Below, piece by piece: positions 15,957 to 24,215 of a DNA stretch of 27,698 bases. The notes under the pieces were generated by a model that was given only the letters and a program-made list of their open reading frames with translations, made no database searches and was not told where the DNA came from. Made by a program: the position numbers and the translations under genes. The stretch comes from Promethearchaeota archaeon (GTDB lineage: Archaea; Asgardarchaeota; Lokiarchaeia; Sigynarchaeales; SOKP01): assembly GCA_016839425.1 (NCBI GenBank), contig JAEOUI010000068.1:1-27698 (forward strand), in the 5' to 3' direction. Positions within the stretch are counted from its first letter, which is position 1, and every line of letters starts with the position of its first letter.

Positions 15957-18557
15957 ATGATGAAATTCGATAAATTTACGATAAAAGTACAAGAAGCCTT
16001 GATGAGCGCTAAATCCTTGGCGGAAGATAATAACAATCAGCAAATTGAACCTGTTCATGTGCTCATGGCGCTTATCGATCAATCAGAAGGTATCACGACA
16101 CCCTTGTTTCAAAAATTGGGTATAAATTTGAATCAGTTCAATACAGAACTTAAAGTATTGTACGATAACCTACCGAGAGTAACTGGTGCGGGAGTGATTG
16201 AAGCGATGTTATCTCAAAATTCAAAGATACTATTGGATCTGGCTTGGAAAGAAGCAGAAAAATTAAAAGATCAATATTTAAGTACTGAGCACCTTTTAAT
16301 CGCAATGGCAGATTCTAATAAGTTTCGAGTGCATCAAGTATTAAAGAAACATGGGGTTACAAAAGATAGGATTTATCAAGCGCTTAAGAGCGTGCGTGGA
16401 AATCAATCTGTAATCGATCAAGATCCTGAGGGAAAGTATCAAGCAATTGAGAAATACAGCAGGAATCTTACAGATTTTGCTCGTAGAGGTAAGATAGATC
16501 CCGTGATTGGAAGGGACGATGAGATTCGACGCCTAATGCACATACTTTCGAGAAGGACGAAAAACAATCCCGTATTAATTGGAGAGGCTGGAGTAGGAAA
16601 AACCGCCATTGTCGAAGGTCTGGCTCAAAGGATAGCAAATAACGATGTCCCGGAGTCTTTAAAGGAAAAAGAATTACTTTCTTTAGATTTGGGGGCGCTC
16701 ATTGCGGGGGCAAAATATAGGGGTGAGTTTGAAGATAGGTTGAAAGCATTCTTGAAGGAAGTAGAAAAAGGGGCGGGTAGATATATTTTATTTATTGACG
16801 AACTTCACACATTAGTTGGAGCAGGTGCGGCACAAGGAGCAATCGACGCTTCAAATATGTTAAAGCCTGCTCTTGCTAGAGGAGAATTACGATGTGTTGG
16901 TGCGACAACCTTGGATGAATATAAAAAATACATCGAAAAAGACGCAGCATTAACCCGTAGGTTCCAAACGGTTTATGTTGTTGAGCCATCTGTTGAGGAT
17001 TCCATTGCAATTCTCAGGGGACTGAAAGAGAAATATGAAATCCACCACGGAGTACGAATAACTGACACCGCAATCATCTCAGCCGTGACACTTTCAAATA
17101 GATATATTTCCGATAGGTTCCTTCCCGACAAGGCTATAGATCTCATGGACGAGGCAGCTTCGAGGTTAAGGATCGAGATTGATAGCATGCCAACGGAAAT
17201 CGACGAGATCGAGAGAAAAATCATCCAATTAGAAATTCAAAGGGAAGCTCTTAAAAAAGAAAGTGATAAGTCTTGTCAGGAAAAAATTGAGAAGATCAAC
17301 GAAGAACTAAGAAACCTTGGAGAGAAAAGCGATGCAATGAAAACTCAATGGCATAATGAAAAACAAGTTATTACAAATATTAATGAAATACAAAAGAGCA
17401 TGGAGACGACCAAGATCGAGGCAGAAAGAGCAGAAAAACGTGGCGATTTGGAAAAAGCGGCAGAACTCACTTATGGAGTTCTTAACCAATTTAAAAAAGA
17501 CTTGGAAAAATATCAAAACGAATTGAAAGAAATCCAAGCAAATACATCAATGTTGAAACAAGAAGTAGACGAGGAAGATGTTGCAAAAATCGTTTCACAA
17601 TGGACGGGTGTTCCCGTTTCGCGCATGCTTGAGGGCGAGAGGGACAAGTTACTTAAAATGGAGGAGCGATTGAAAAAGAGAGTAATTGGACAAGAACAGG
17701 CTTTAGAACTCGTTTCAAATGCTATCAGGCGATCTCGGGCGGGAATACAATATCCAAACAGACCAATCGGATCGTTTATATTTATGGGTCCAACAGGAGT
17801 GGGAAAAACCGAGACGGCCAAGGCACTAGCTGAATTTCTGTTTGATACAGATCACGCAATGGTGCGTATCGATATGTCAGAATACATGGAAAAGCATAGC
17901 GTCGCACGATTGATTGGTGCCCCACCAGGGTATGTGGGCTACGAGGAAGGCGGACAATTGACGGAGGCAGTACGCAGAAGACCATATAGTGTCATTTTAT
18001 TCGATGAGATTGAAAAAGCCCATCCAGAAGTGTTCAATGTACTACTACAAATACTTGACGATGGTGTTCTTACCGATGCTAAAGGGAACACGGTGAACTT
18101 TAAGAACACGATTATAATCATGACAAGCAATGTAGGTAGCGATTATATCTTGGAAGCAAGTAATTCTGGGAAGGAAATTAATCAAGAGGCAGTTGTTAAA
18201 CTTTTAAGGGGATATTTTAAGCCAGAATTCTTAAACAGAATCGACGACATAGTAGTGTTCAAGTTCCTAGAAAAAGAACAGATCAGGAACATCGTTGACA
18301 TTCAGATTAGAAATATTAACAAAACATTAGCAGAAAAGGGAATAGAACTAAGATTAACGGATAAAGCTAAAGATTTATTGAGCGAAAAAGGATACGATCC
18401 AAACTACGGTGCGCGACCTCTGAAAAGAACGCTTCAAAAATATGTTTTGGACGAGCTTTCCTTGAAAATCATTGAGGGCAAGGTAAACGAAGGAGATTTA
18501 ATTTTCGTTGATGTCAATAAGAAAGGGGAAATGACATTCGAGGCAAATGTTAAATAA
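15957..18557 (+). CDS. clpB: ClpB/Hsp104 disaggregase
   Basis: 866 residues, the hexameric AAA+ unfoldase that with DnaK dissolves protein aggregates. Domains in order: Clp N domain (about 1-145, two repeats), AAA-1 with Walker A GEAGVGKT (209-216) and Walker B FIDE (279-282), a long coiled-coil middle domain (about 400-525; this distinguishes ClpB from ClpA/ClpC), and AAA-2 with Walker A GPTGVGKT (611-618) and Walker B D683/E684, pore loop GYVG and C-terminal domain. No IGF/L loop for ClpP is seen. AGGTGA precedes the ATG-ATG start; the second ATG at 15960 is equally possible. It is likely co-transcribed with dnaJ. ClpB is rare in archaea and the gene is of bacterial type. Confidence 0.97.
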   Translation: MMKFDKFTIKVQEALMSAKSLAEDNNNQQIEPVHVLMALIDQSEGITTPLFQKLGINLNQFNTELKVLYDNLPRVTGAGVIEAMLSQNSKILLDLAWKEAEKLKDQYLSTEHLLIAMADSNKFRVHQVLKKHGVTKDRIYQALKSVRGNQSVIDQDPEGKYQAIEKYSRNLTDFARRGKIDPVIGRDDEIRRLMHILSRRTKNNPVLIGEAGVGKTAIVEGLAQRIANNDVPESLKEKELLSLDLGALIAGAKYRGEFEDRLKAFLKEVEKGAGRYILFIDELHTLVGAGAAQGAIDASNMLKPALARGELRCVGATTLDEYKKYIEKDAALTRRFQTVYVVEPSVEDSIAILRGLKEKYEIHHGVRITDTAIISAVTLSNRYISDRFLPDKAIDLMDEAASRLRIEIDSMPTEIDEIERKIIQLEIQREALKKESDKSCQEKIEKINEELRNLGEKSDAMKTQWHNEKQVITNINEIQKSMETTKIEAERAEKRGDLEKAAELTYGVLNQFKKDLEKYQNELKEIQANTSMLKQEVDEEDVAKIVSQWTGVPVSRMLEGERDKLLKMEERLKKRVIGQEQALELVSNAIRRSRAGIQYPNRPIGSFIFMGPTGVGKTETAKALAEFLFDTDHAMVRIDMSEYMEKHSVARLIGAPPGYVGYEEGGQLTEAVRRRPYSVILFDEIEKAHPEVFNVLLQILDDGVLTDAKGNTVNFKNTIIIMTSNVGSDYILEASNSGKEINQEAVVKLLRGYFKPEFLNRIDDIVVFKFLEKEQIRNIVDIQIRNINKTLAEKGIELRLTDKAKDLLSEKGYDPNYGARPLKRTLQKYVLDELSLKIIEGKVNEGDLIFVDVNKKGEMTFEANVK

Positions 18558-18575
18558 AAAAAATAAGAAGATCAA

Positions 18576-19094
18576 TTAATCCATATATGGCTCGAAATCG
18601 CCTGCGTCGAATCCGTGTTTATTAGGATCATAATCTGCTCCGAATCGCTCTTGAATGAACCTCACGCAATTAAGGGTGCAAAAGAACATATTTTTAATTG
18701 CTCTATAGAAATTATTCAAGGAAATCGTTCCATGTTCAATAAATATCCTATCGATTAGAACAAACACGGATTTTGTACGGGTAATGTTCATCGCATGCTC
18801 AAAACTTCGGTTAATTATGAGTTGCCCCAAATTTTTAATAAATTTCTTTTTTTCATTATTATCCATCTTGTTAAATGCTTCCTGATGTGCTGGATCGAGA
18901 CGCGTTCCGCAAGAAATTTCGAAGAAATTCAAGTCCTTAGGTTTGATAACCATAAAAACCCTTCCATTTTGATTTGGATACTTAAATCTTATCCCAAATT
19001 CCCAGTTTGGATTTTTTGGCTCGTTTAGAGGTTGCCCTCTTATCTGAAATATATAATTTTTTATTAATTCTTCATACTTTATTTTATTCACCAA
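18576..19094 (-). CDS. DUF2299-like protein
   Basis: 172 residues counted from TTG at 19094. No in-frame ATG exists, so the start is this TTG or the next codon, GTG at 19091. A minus-strand TATA-like CTTATAAAAA at 19123-19132 gives a leader of only about 10 nt. The sequence has an alternating alpha/beta pattern (WEFGIRFKYP, GRVFMVIKPKD, FFEISCGTRL) followed by long helices. It resembles the archaeal DUF2299 family as I remember it, whose function is not known. It is convergent with clpB with only 18 nt between the stops. There is no signal peptide. Confidence 0.7.
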   Translation of the reverse strand: MVNKIKYEELIKNYIFQIRGQPLNEPKNPNWEFGIRFKYPNQNGRVFMVIKPKDLNFFEISCGTRLDPAHQEAFNKMDNNEKKKFIKNLGQLIINRSFEHAMNITRTKSVFVLIDRIFIEHGTISLNNFYRAIKNMFFCTLNCVRFIQERFGADYDPNKHGFDAGDFEPYMD

Positions 19095-19202
19095 TAAATT
19101 CTCTATTATTGAGTAATGGAAGAGTTTTTATAAGGATTTTTTATTGTTTATTTTAGGACAATTTCATATCAATTCAAATTATAATTTAAATAAAGCAAAT
19201 TA

Positions 19203-19233
19203 CTTTATAGATCTAGGGATCAAAATTTTGATC
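19203..19233 (+). promoter_or_regulatory. TATA box plus 16-bp perfect palindrome before the longin-like gene
   Basis: CTTTATAG (19203-19210) can serve as TATA box. GATCAAAATTTTGATC (19218-19233) is a perfect 16-bp palindrome that would cover the expected transcription start. A GAGAGG ribosome binding site lies between it and the ATG at 19255. The layout suits a repressor operator. Confidence 0.55.
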
Positions 19234-19254
19234 ATTCACATGAGAGGATAAAAA

Positions 19255-19665
19255 ATGGCTAAGGTACTGCAAGACCTTTGGATACTTATGGACTCGGGCT
19301 CTGTATTATATCACAGGGTATACGATTCAGATATTACCGAACAACTATTTGGAGGGCTCATGAGTGCTCTAAACACCTTTGCAGAAACGCTTGTAGAGGG
19401 TGGCTTATCTAGCTTTGAATTGAGCAACAAGCGATTTAACCTTCTGAAAAGAAATAATTTATTCTTTGTTTCCAACTCTGATAAAAAAATAAAGGAAAAA
19501 AAAATCATCCCAGAGTTAGAAAAAGTAGCAGAAATATTCATAAAGAAGTATCCCCCTAACTTTTTTTCTACTTGGGATATGGATGTATCCGTATTCGAAA
19601 AATTCGAGGACCAAATCAAGGATCAACTAAAAGATCCGGTTAAAACATTCTGGGACGGTTTTTAA
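19255..19665 (+). CDS. Longin/roadblock-like small protein
   Basis: 136 residues. The order of predicted elements is strand (LWILMDSGSVLYHRVY), helix (FGGLMSALNTFAETL), strands (LSSFELSNKRFNLLKR, NLFFVSNSD), helix (IIPELEKVAEIFIKKYP), then a C-terminal helix around FEKFEDQIKD. This matches the beta-alpha-beta-alpha layout of longin domains (sigma-adaptin, SRX, TRAPP-type), and similar short proteins are frequent in Asgard archaea. There is no TM or signal peptide. A strong GAGAGG ribosome binding site precedes ATG. In eukaryotes such domains bind small GTPases and vesicle coats; a GTPase-related signalling role here is inference. A profile search is needed to separate longin from roadblock. 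Confidence 0.65.
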   Translation: MAKVLQDLWILMDSGSVLYHRVYDSDITEQLFGGLMSALNTFAETLVEGGLSSFELSNKRFNLLKRNNLFFVSNSDKKIKEKKIIPELEKVAEIFIKKYPPNFFSTWDMDVSVFEKFEDQIKDQLKDPVKTFWDGF

Positions 19666-19713
19666 CCCAATAACAATTGTCAGCTTTAAGAAATAGAAGG
19701 TTAGAAAATCGAT

Positions 19714-20388
19714 TTATTCTTCGACGACCTTAGGATAAAGCCTTCTTTTAAGTTTAGCAATTCCCGTTTCTTCGTCGTAATCAACGAGGCCCACACGAGC
19801 TAATTCTTGAACAGATCTCAAGACGAACGCCCCTGCAACGCCAGTAGAGTTTTTAAGTTCTTCTCGATTCATTGAATCCTTGGCACCGTGTAAAACATGC
19901 AAAATTCGATAATGAGCTTGCCCTTGCCAGATTTCCTCAATTAAAACTCGATATATAGACAAGAGGGCTTGAATTTTCTCAAAATTGAGTTCGGCTTCTT
20001 CTTGTTGGGCAGCAGTTTGAACAAATTTCTTCAATTCGACTTTAACTTTTTCGTATTCATCTAAGAGTCGCAACTGCTCTTGGTTTAAAGCCCCTATTTT
20101 CTTATCTTTTTCTTGCTTTTCAAGCTCGAGTTTTCTCGTTTCTTCTTCGAGTTGTTTTTTTTGTTGTTCCAATCTCGTTTTTTCGTCTTCTAATTGTTGC
20201 TCGCGCTTTTCGAGCCTATTTTTGATGGTTTCCATGAGATTTTTTTCTTCTTCGGCCTTTATCCGTTCTTCTTCTAGGTTCTTGATTTGAACCTTGGCTG
20301 CGTGTAAAATATCTCTTAATTGACTAAAAATCTGCTCGCCAGTTTGTAGGGCACCATCGATGAATTTAATCGCGTTTTCTTTTGACAT
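19714..20388 (-). CDS. Coiled-coil protein with C-terminal winged helix
   Basis: 224 residues. Residues about 25-125 form a long uninterrupted coiled coil rich in E, K, Q and L (KREQQLEDEKTRLEQQKK). Residues about 140-220 (ILHVLHGAKDSMNREELKN ... GVAGAFVLRSVQELARVGLVDYDEETGIAKL) look like a winged helix-turn-helix with recognition helix and wing. There is no membrane segment. It is convergent with the longin-like gene (48 nt). It could be a dimeric transcription factor with an extended dimerisation rod, or a nucleoid or scaffold protein; I do not recognise a named family. Confidence 0.8.
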   Translation of the reverse strand: MSKENAIKFIDGALQTGEQIFSQLRDILHAAKVQIKNLEEERIKAEEEKNLMETIKNRLEKREQQLEDEKTRLEQQKKQLEEETRKLELEKQEKDKKIGALNQEQLRLLDEYEKVKVELKKFVQTAAQQEEAELNFEKIQALLSIYRVLIEEIWQGQAHYRILHVLHGAKDSMNREELKNSTGVAGAFVLRSVQELARVGLVDYDEETGIAKLKRRLYPKVVEE

Positions 20389-20595
20389 GTAATCACATCA
20401 TTTTATTTTACATTTAGTAATGCATATGAAAATAATTCATTTAATATTTATGATTTATCTTACTTTTATCTTTAATCACTGTCTTCAAAATTACATCAAA
20501 ATTAAAAAGTTAATCCTTCTTTTCTTAATCAACCATCTATCTTAGTTTATTATCAGTTTAGGAGCTCATAAAACAATTTTTTCCTCGTGATTTCT

Positions 20596-21831
20596 ATGGT
20601 TGAAAACGAAAAATATGATAAAAAAAGGACCGTTTTTGGCGTTTCAATGCCTATTATCTTAATGGGATTTGTTTCTCTTTTTACAGATATTTCAAGCGAG
20701 TCAATTAGTAGTTTTTTCTCGTTATATATTGTATCTTTAGGAGGGACTGCAACAATTTTAGGATTTATATTGGGATTCACAGACGCTTTATCAAACATCC
20801 TTAAAGGCTTTTCTGGATGGATGAGCGATAAGATCAACAAGAGGAAACCCTTTGTGATCTTAGGATATTCGCTCTCAAATATTTCAAAACCATTGATGGC
20901 GTTTAGCACCTCTTGGGAACCCGTATTTGGTTTAAAAAGCGCAGACAGGTTCGGCAAGGGACTGAGAACCGCTCCGAGAGATACCTTAATTTCCTATCAT
21001 GCTGTCGAAAGGGGAAAGGCTTTTGGCCTTCATAGAGCACTTGACACGCTTGGAGCCGTTATTGGGACATTATTAGCTACAATATTGTTGTTGTTTTCTT
21101 GGTCCTTTAATCAAATCATACTTTTTACAATAATTCCTGGGAGTATTGCCGTCTTGCTATTATTTTTCGTGAAAGATGTTGATCCAAACAAGCTTACTGA
21201 TGACATTATATATAAGACAAAAGATCCGAAGGTAGACAAGATTGGAAAGAATCTCGTTAAGTTAGTTATCGTTCTTGGGATAATAGAATTTGCAAGTATT
21301 AACATTGGATTTCTTCAATTACGATCCTACGATTATGTGCAGGATTTGTTTTTCATACCCGTCCTCTATTTAATTTCGAGCGTGGTCTACATGTTATTAT
21401 CACCCGTTTTTGGAACGCTATCCGATAAAGTAGGAAGAAAACCGATAATAATTTTTGGTCTATCCTTATTATTAATCGCATCCATAGTACTAGCCATACC
21501 AATTAAAAATTCATCATTTTCGTTTGTAATAATAATCATCATCTGGATCTTGTATGGCCTTAATATGGCAAGCGTGGACCCCATTGCGAGGGCTTATGTT
21601 GCTGATTTAGTAGGAAAGAACAAGCGAGGGAGAGCTTATGGCTATTATTATTTCTCAGTAGGTGTTTTAACGCTAGTAGAAACAACATTATTTGGAATCC
21701 TATACGATTCATTTTCTTACACGATTGCTTTCTCATTTTCATTTGTAGTTTTATTTGTCTGCATTATAATATTCGCAACGACAGACTTTTCAAAAATACA
21801 AGTAAAATCGAAAGGTAGTATTGAAATATGA
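20596..21831 (+). CDS. MFS transporter
   Basis: 411 residues from ATG 20596; GTG at 20587 is an alternative, and neither has a Shine-Dalgarno site. About 12 transmembrane helices are visible. The first half has the loop 2-3 motif GWMSDKINKRKP and the family-typical RFGKGLRTAPRD segment after TM4. The second half has the equivalent GTLSDKVGRKP. The RxGKGxRxxPRD signature occurs in a group of prokaryotic MFS proteins of poorly defined substrate (drug or metabolite efflux is often suggested). The substrate cannot be read from sequence. It ends 4 nt before the convergent pepT stop. Confidence 0.93.
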   Translation: MVENEKYDKKRTVFGVSMPIILMGFVSLFTDISSESISSFFSLYIVSLGGTATILGFILGFTDALSNILKGFSGWMSDKINKRKPFVILGYSLSNISKPLMAFSTSWEPVFGLKSADRFGKGLRTAPRDTLISYHAVERGKAFGLHRALDTLGAVIGTLLATILLLFSWSFNQIILFTIIPGSIAVLLLFFVKDVDPNKLTDDIIYKTKDPKVDKIGKNLVKLVIVLGIIEFASINIGFLQLRSYDYVQDLFFIPVLYLISSVVYMLLSPVFGTLSDKVGRKPIIIFGLSLLLIASIVLAIPIKNSSFSFVIIIIIWILYGLNMASVDPIARAYVADLVGKNKRGRAYGYYYFSVGVLTLVETTLFGILYDSFSYTIAFSFSFVVLFVCIIIFATTDFSKIQVKSKGSIEI

Positions 21832-21835
21832 GATT

Positions 21836-23095
21836 TTATTTTAAAGACCACAATCGAACCAAGTTAAGCACCACCTCAGTTGCTTTTTGGAGCGCTATGG
21901 TTGGCACATATTCCTTTTTCGAATGGAATAATAATCCACCCGCAAAAATATTTGGAGTAGGAATTCCCTGAGAGCTCAGTACAGCTCCATCGGTACCTCC
22001 CCTAATAGAATGAAGTTTCAAATTGATTCCAACCTGTTGGATTGCTTTCTTTGCCAGTTCAATTACTTCCTCTTCTTTTTCTAAAAAGGTTTTCATATTT
22101 TGATATTGATGCGAGAATTTTAAATCAATCTTCAGACCTTCATACTTTTTCTCATATTTGATTTTTAACATTTTAAAGAATTCTAGCCGTTTATCATTAT
22201 TTTTTTCATCAAAATCACGAATTATAACATCTGCATTGGCTCGTTCTTCTGTTCCTGATAATTTTGAAAGGTGATAAAATCCCTCCCTATCTTCAGTTTG
22301 TTCGGGTGATTCGTTTTCAGGTATTTCTGAAAGAAATCGACTTGCAAGGTGGATTGCGTTTATCATTAGTCCTTTTGCGTAACCAGGATGCACGCTTAAG
22401 CCCTTAAATACAATTGAAACCTTCCACGCATCGAAGCATTCGATTTCTAATTGCCCCATCTCAGAACCATCCATCGTGTAGCAAACTCTTGGAAGGCGAT
22501 CAAAGTTGATATTATCGATTCCTTTTCCAATTTCTTCATCAGGCGTGAAGCATATAACGATAGGTCCGAGTTTTAACTCTTTGAATTTAGCCCAAGTGGC
22601 ACACGCAGTAACAATTTCTGCAACTCCTGCTTTATCATCGGCTCCAAGTAGGGTGTCTCCTTGAGATGTGATGATGTCCATGCCAATATAATTCTCCAAT
22701 TGGGGAGATTCAATTGGGCTTAAGGTTAAATCGGGATTTTTAGGGTAAGTAATTATTCCCCCCTCGTAATCTTTGTGAATAACTGGTACGACTTTTTCTC
22801 CGCTCACGGCAGGGGACGTGTCAATGTGTGCGATAAATCCAATAGGCTCAGCATCTTCTAGATTTAGACTTGCGGGAATATCTGCGTAAATGTAACCATA
22901 TTCATCTTGAATTACATTTTTTAGACCTAAATCATTCAATTCATTTACGAGAATTTTTCCAAACTCGAGTTGGTTTGAAGTAGAAGGAATTGAAGATGAT
23001 TCTTCGCTTGAAGTCGAATTTATTTTTACATATTCACAAAAGCGTTTTATCACATCTTCTAAAATAAAATGTTGAATCTCTTTGGATAATTCCAT
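21836..23095 (-). CDS. pepT: Peptidase T (M20B tripeptide aminopeptidase)
   Basis: 419 residues, about the usual length. It removes N-terminal residues from tripeptides in the cytoplasm, using two zinc ions. Visible catalytic elements: AHIDTSP with H90 and D92, LLGADDKAG with the bridging D153, the TPDEE acid pair (E187/E188), YTMDGSE with D209, the lid/dimerisation domain (about 220-330) and the SIRGGTDGAVLS ... LLFHSKKEY C-terminal part with the last zinc histidine. It is bacterial-like, most similar in motif pattern to PepT of Firmicutes and enterobacteria. It is convergent with the MFS gene. A 7-bp inverted repeat lies 51-69 nt upstream of the start. Confidence 0.95.
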   Translation of the reverse strand: MELSKEIQHFILEDVIKRFCEYVKINSTSSEESSSIPSTSNQLEFGKILVNELNDLGLKNVIQDEYGYIYADIPASLNLEDAEPIGFIAHIDTSPAVSGEKVVPVIHKDYEGGIITYPKNPDLTLSPIESPQLENYIGMDIITSQGDTLLGADDKAGVAEIVTACATWAKFKELKLGPIVICFTPDEEIGKGIDNINFDRLPRVCYTMDGSEMGQLEIECFDAWKVSIVFKGLSVHPGYAKGLMINAIHLASRFLSEIPENESPEQTEDREGFYHLSKLSGTEERANADVIIRDFDEKNNDKRLEFFKMLKIKYEKKYEGLKIDLKFSHQYQNMKTFLEKEEEVIELAKKAIQQVGINLKLHSIRGGTDGAVLSSQGIPTPNIFAGGLLFHSKKEYVPTIALQKATEVVLNLVRLWSLK

Positions 23096-23145
23096 GTATT
23101 TTATTAAGAATCTTAAGTTAATTTTCTTTTCTCCTATTAAAAATA

Positions 23146-23164
23146 TTATAACAAATAGTTATAA
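23146..23164 (-). promoter_or_regulatory. Inverted repeat upstream of pepT
   Basis: TTATAAC (23146-23152) and GTTATAA (23158-23164) are exact complements with a 5-nt spacer AAATA. They overlap AT-rich, TATA-like sequence about 50-70 nt before the pepT start, so they may be an operator or the TATA region itself. Confidence 0.35.
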
Positions 23165-23249
23165 AAAAAGATGCTTGGTTGATATAGCCAACCTCGCAAT
23201 AGCCCTCCAACTTCTTAACCCTGTCACGCTATAATTGAAAAAAAAAAAA

Positions 23250-23936
23250 TTACCAGATTTCGAATTTTTCGTCAAGTTTTAAACCATATCCTTTGATTCC
23301 AAAAACAAGCAAGTAGGGAACGACAAGATCAAAAACACTCTGATAAGTATTAATGATTATAGAACCAATTAATATTGCCATCCAGCCATTAATCTCAGGC
23401 ATTCCTAAAATTTCCAAATTAACAAAATCTACATATCCTTGAGTTACAATCATAAAAACTATGACATTAACTAAGAACATTAAGATACATCTAAGTAAGA
23501 TGCTTAGAATACCGGTAATTGCAAAGTTTTTTGGTTTCTTTAATACATCACTCCCATTATCCTTTTTATAAAGTTTTAAGACTATAACTGGGACAATGAT
23601 TAAAGGAATAGTTGCTGCAAATTTCATAACAGGTCCAATCCAGCCATATTGATTCGTATCAAAAGGTAATAGAGTAAAAGCGCCAATGATCAAGCTTAAA
23701 ACGCCCGCTCTTGGACCAAAAATATAAAAACAAGCTATCCAAATTATAGCAATAAATTCAAATACCGTTATTCCCCACCCAGGAACTCTTACTAAATATG
23801 GCGTTGTTAGTGCTGAGATTATTAAACTCAAAGCACCAAAGATCGCAGCACCAGCAATTTCTAATGTATATTGTGTTCTTTTAGATCTTGCTGATTCAAA
23901 TTCGTCATGTCTTTTTTCTGTAGAACTTAAAGTCAT
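23250..23936 (-). CDS. ECF-type transporter S-component-like membrane protein
   Basis: 228 residues with about six transmembrane helices (roughly 28-48, 53-74, 78-92, 97-122, 135-160, 180-212) and a short polar N-terminus. The opening EIAGAAIFGALSLIISALT (a small-residue helix with Ala/Gly spacing), the re-entrant GPRAGVLSLIIGAFTLL region and the length fit substrate-binding S components of energy-coupling factor transporters, which take up vitamins or similar molecules. No ATPase or T component is in the window, so a shared ECF module elsewhere would be needed. The substrate is not identifiable. A clean TATA box lies upstream. Confidence 0.75.
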   Translation of the reverse strand: MTLSSTEKRHDEFESARSKRTQYTLEIAGAAIFGALSLIISALTTPYLVRVPGWGITVFEFIAIIWIACFYIFGPRAGVLSLIIGAFTLLPFDTNQYGWIGPVMKFAATIPLIIVPVIVLKLYKKDNGSDVLKKPKNFAITGILSILLRCILMFLVNVIVFMIVTQGYVDFVNLEILGMPEINGWMAILIGSIIINTYQSVFDLVVPYLLVFGIKGYGLKLDEKFEIW

Positions 23937-23984
23937 TTTATCATTATTTTGTTGTTTATTATTAATTTAGAAAATTAACTCATC

Positions 23985-23992
23985 TATATAAA
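23985..23992 (-). promoter_or_regulatory. TATA box of the ECF-like gene
   Basis: On the minus strand AAAGTATTTATATAG contains TTTATATA (23992-23985) with an A-rich BRE. The spacing predicts a start site near 23962 and a leader of about 25 nt before the ATG at 23936. Confidence 0.65.
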
Positions 23993-24058
23993 TACTTTTT
24001 AAGTTTTGATCTAATGCTTAAATGTTTCAATAGGTTATTTTAGTATATATTATTTTCC

Positions 24059-24080
24059 AAGTAGTCTTTCCAGACTATTT
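24059..24080. repeat. Hairpin between rfcL and the ECF-like gene
   Basis: AAGTAGTCT (24059-24067) pairs with AGACTATTT (24072-24080) through a TTCC loop: nine pairs, one of them G-U. It lies about 135 nt past the rfcL stop and about 70 nt before the TATA box of the next gene. It may be a 3'-end structure of the clamp-loader transcript or a regulatory site. The rest of 23993-24215 is AT-rich with no gene seen. Confidence 0.4.
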
Positions 24081-24215
24081 TATCCTTAGCTTTCCTGTTC
24101 TGGTTATATTATAGCACTTATTAATCTATTTATCGGGTATTATAGGCTTTTTCTCCTACTCAAAATTGGAGGATGCTAATATAATTTAAATATTTAAAAA
24201 ATAAAATCTATTAAT

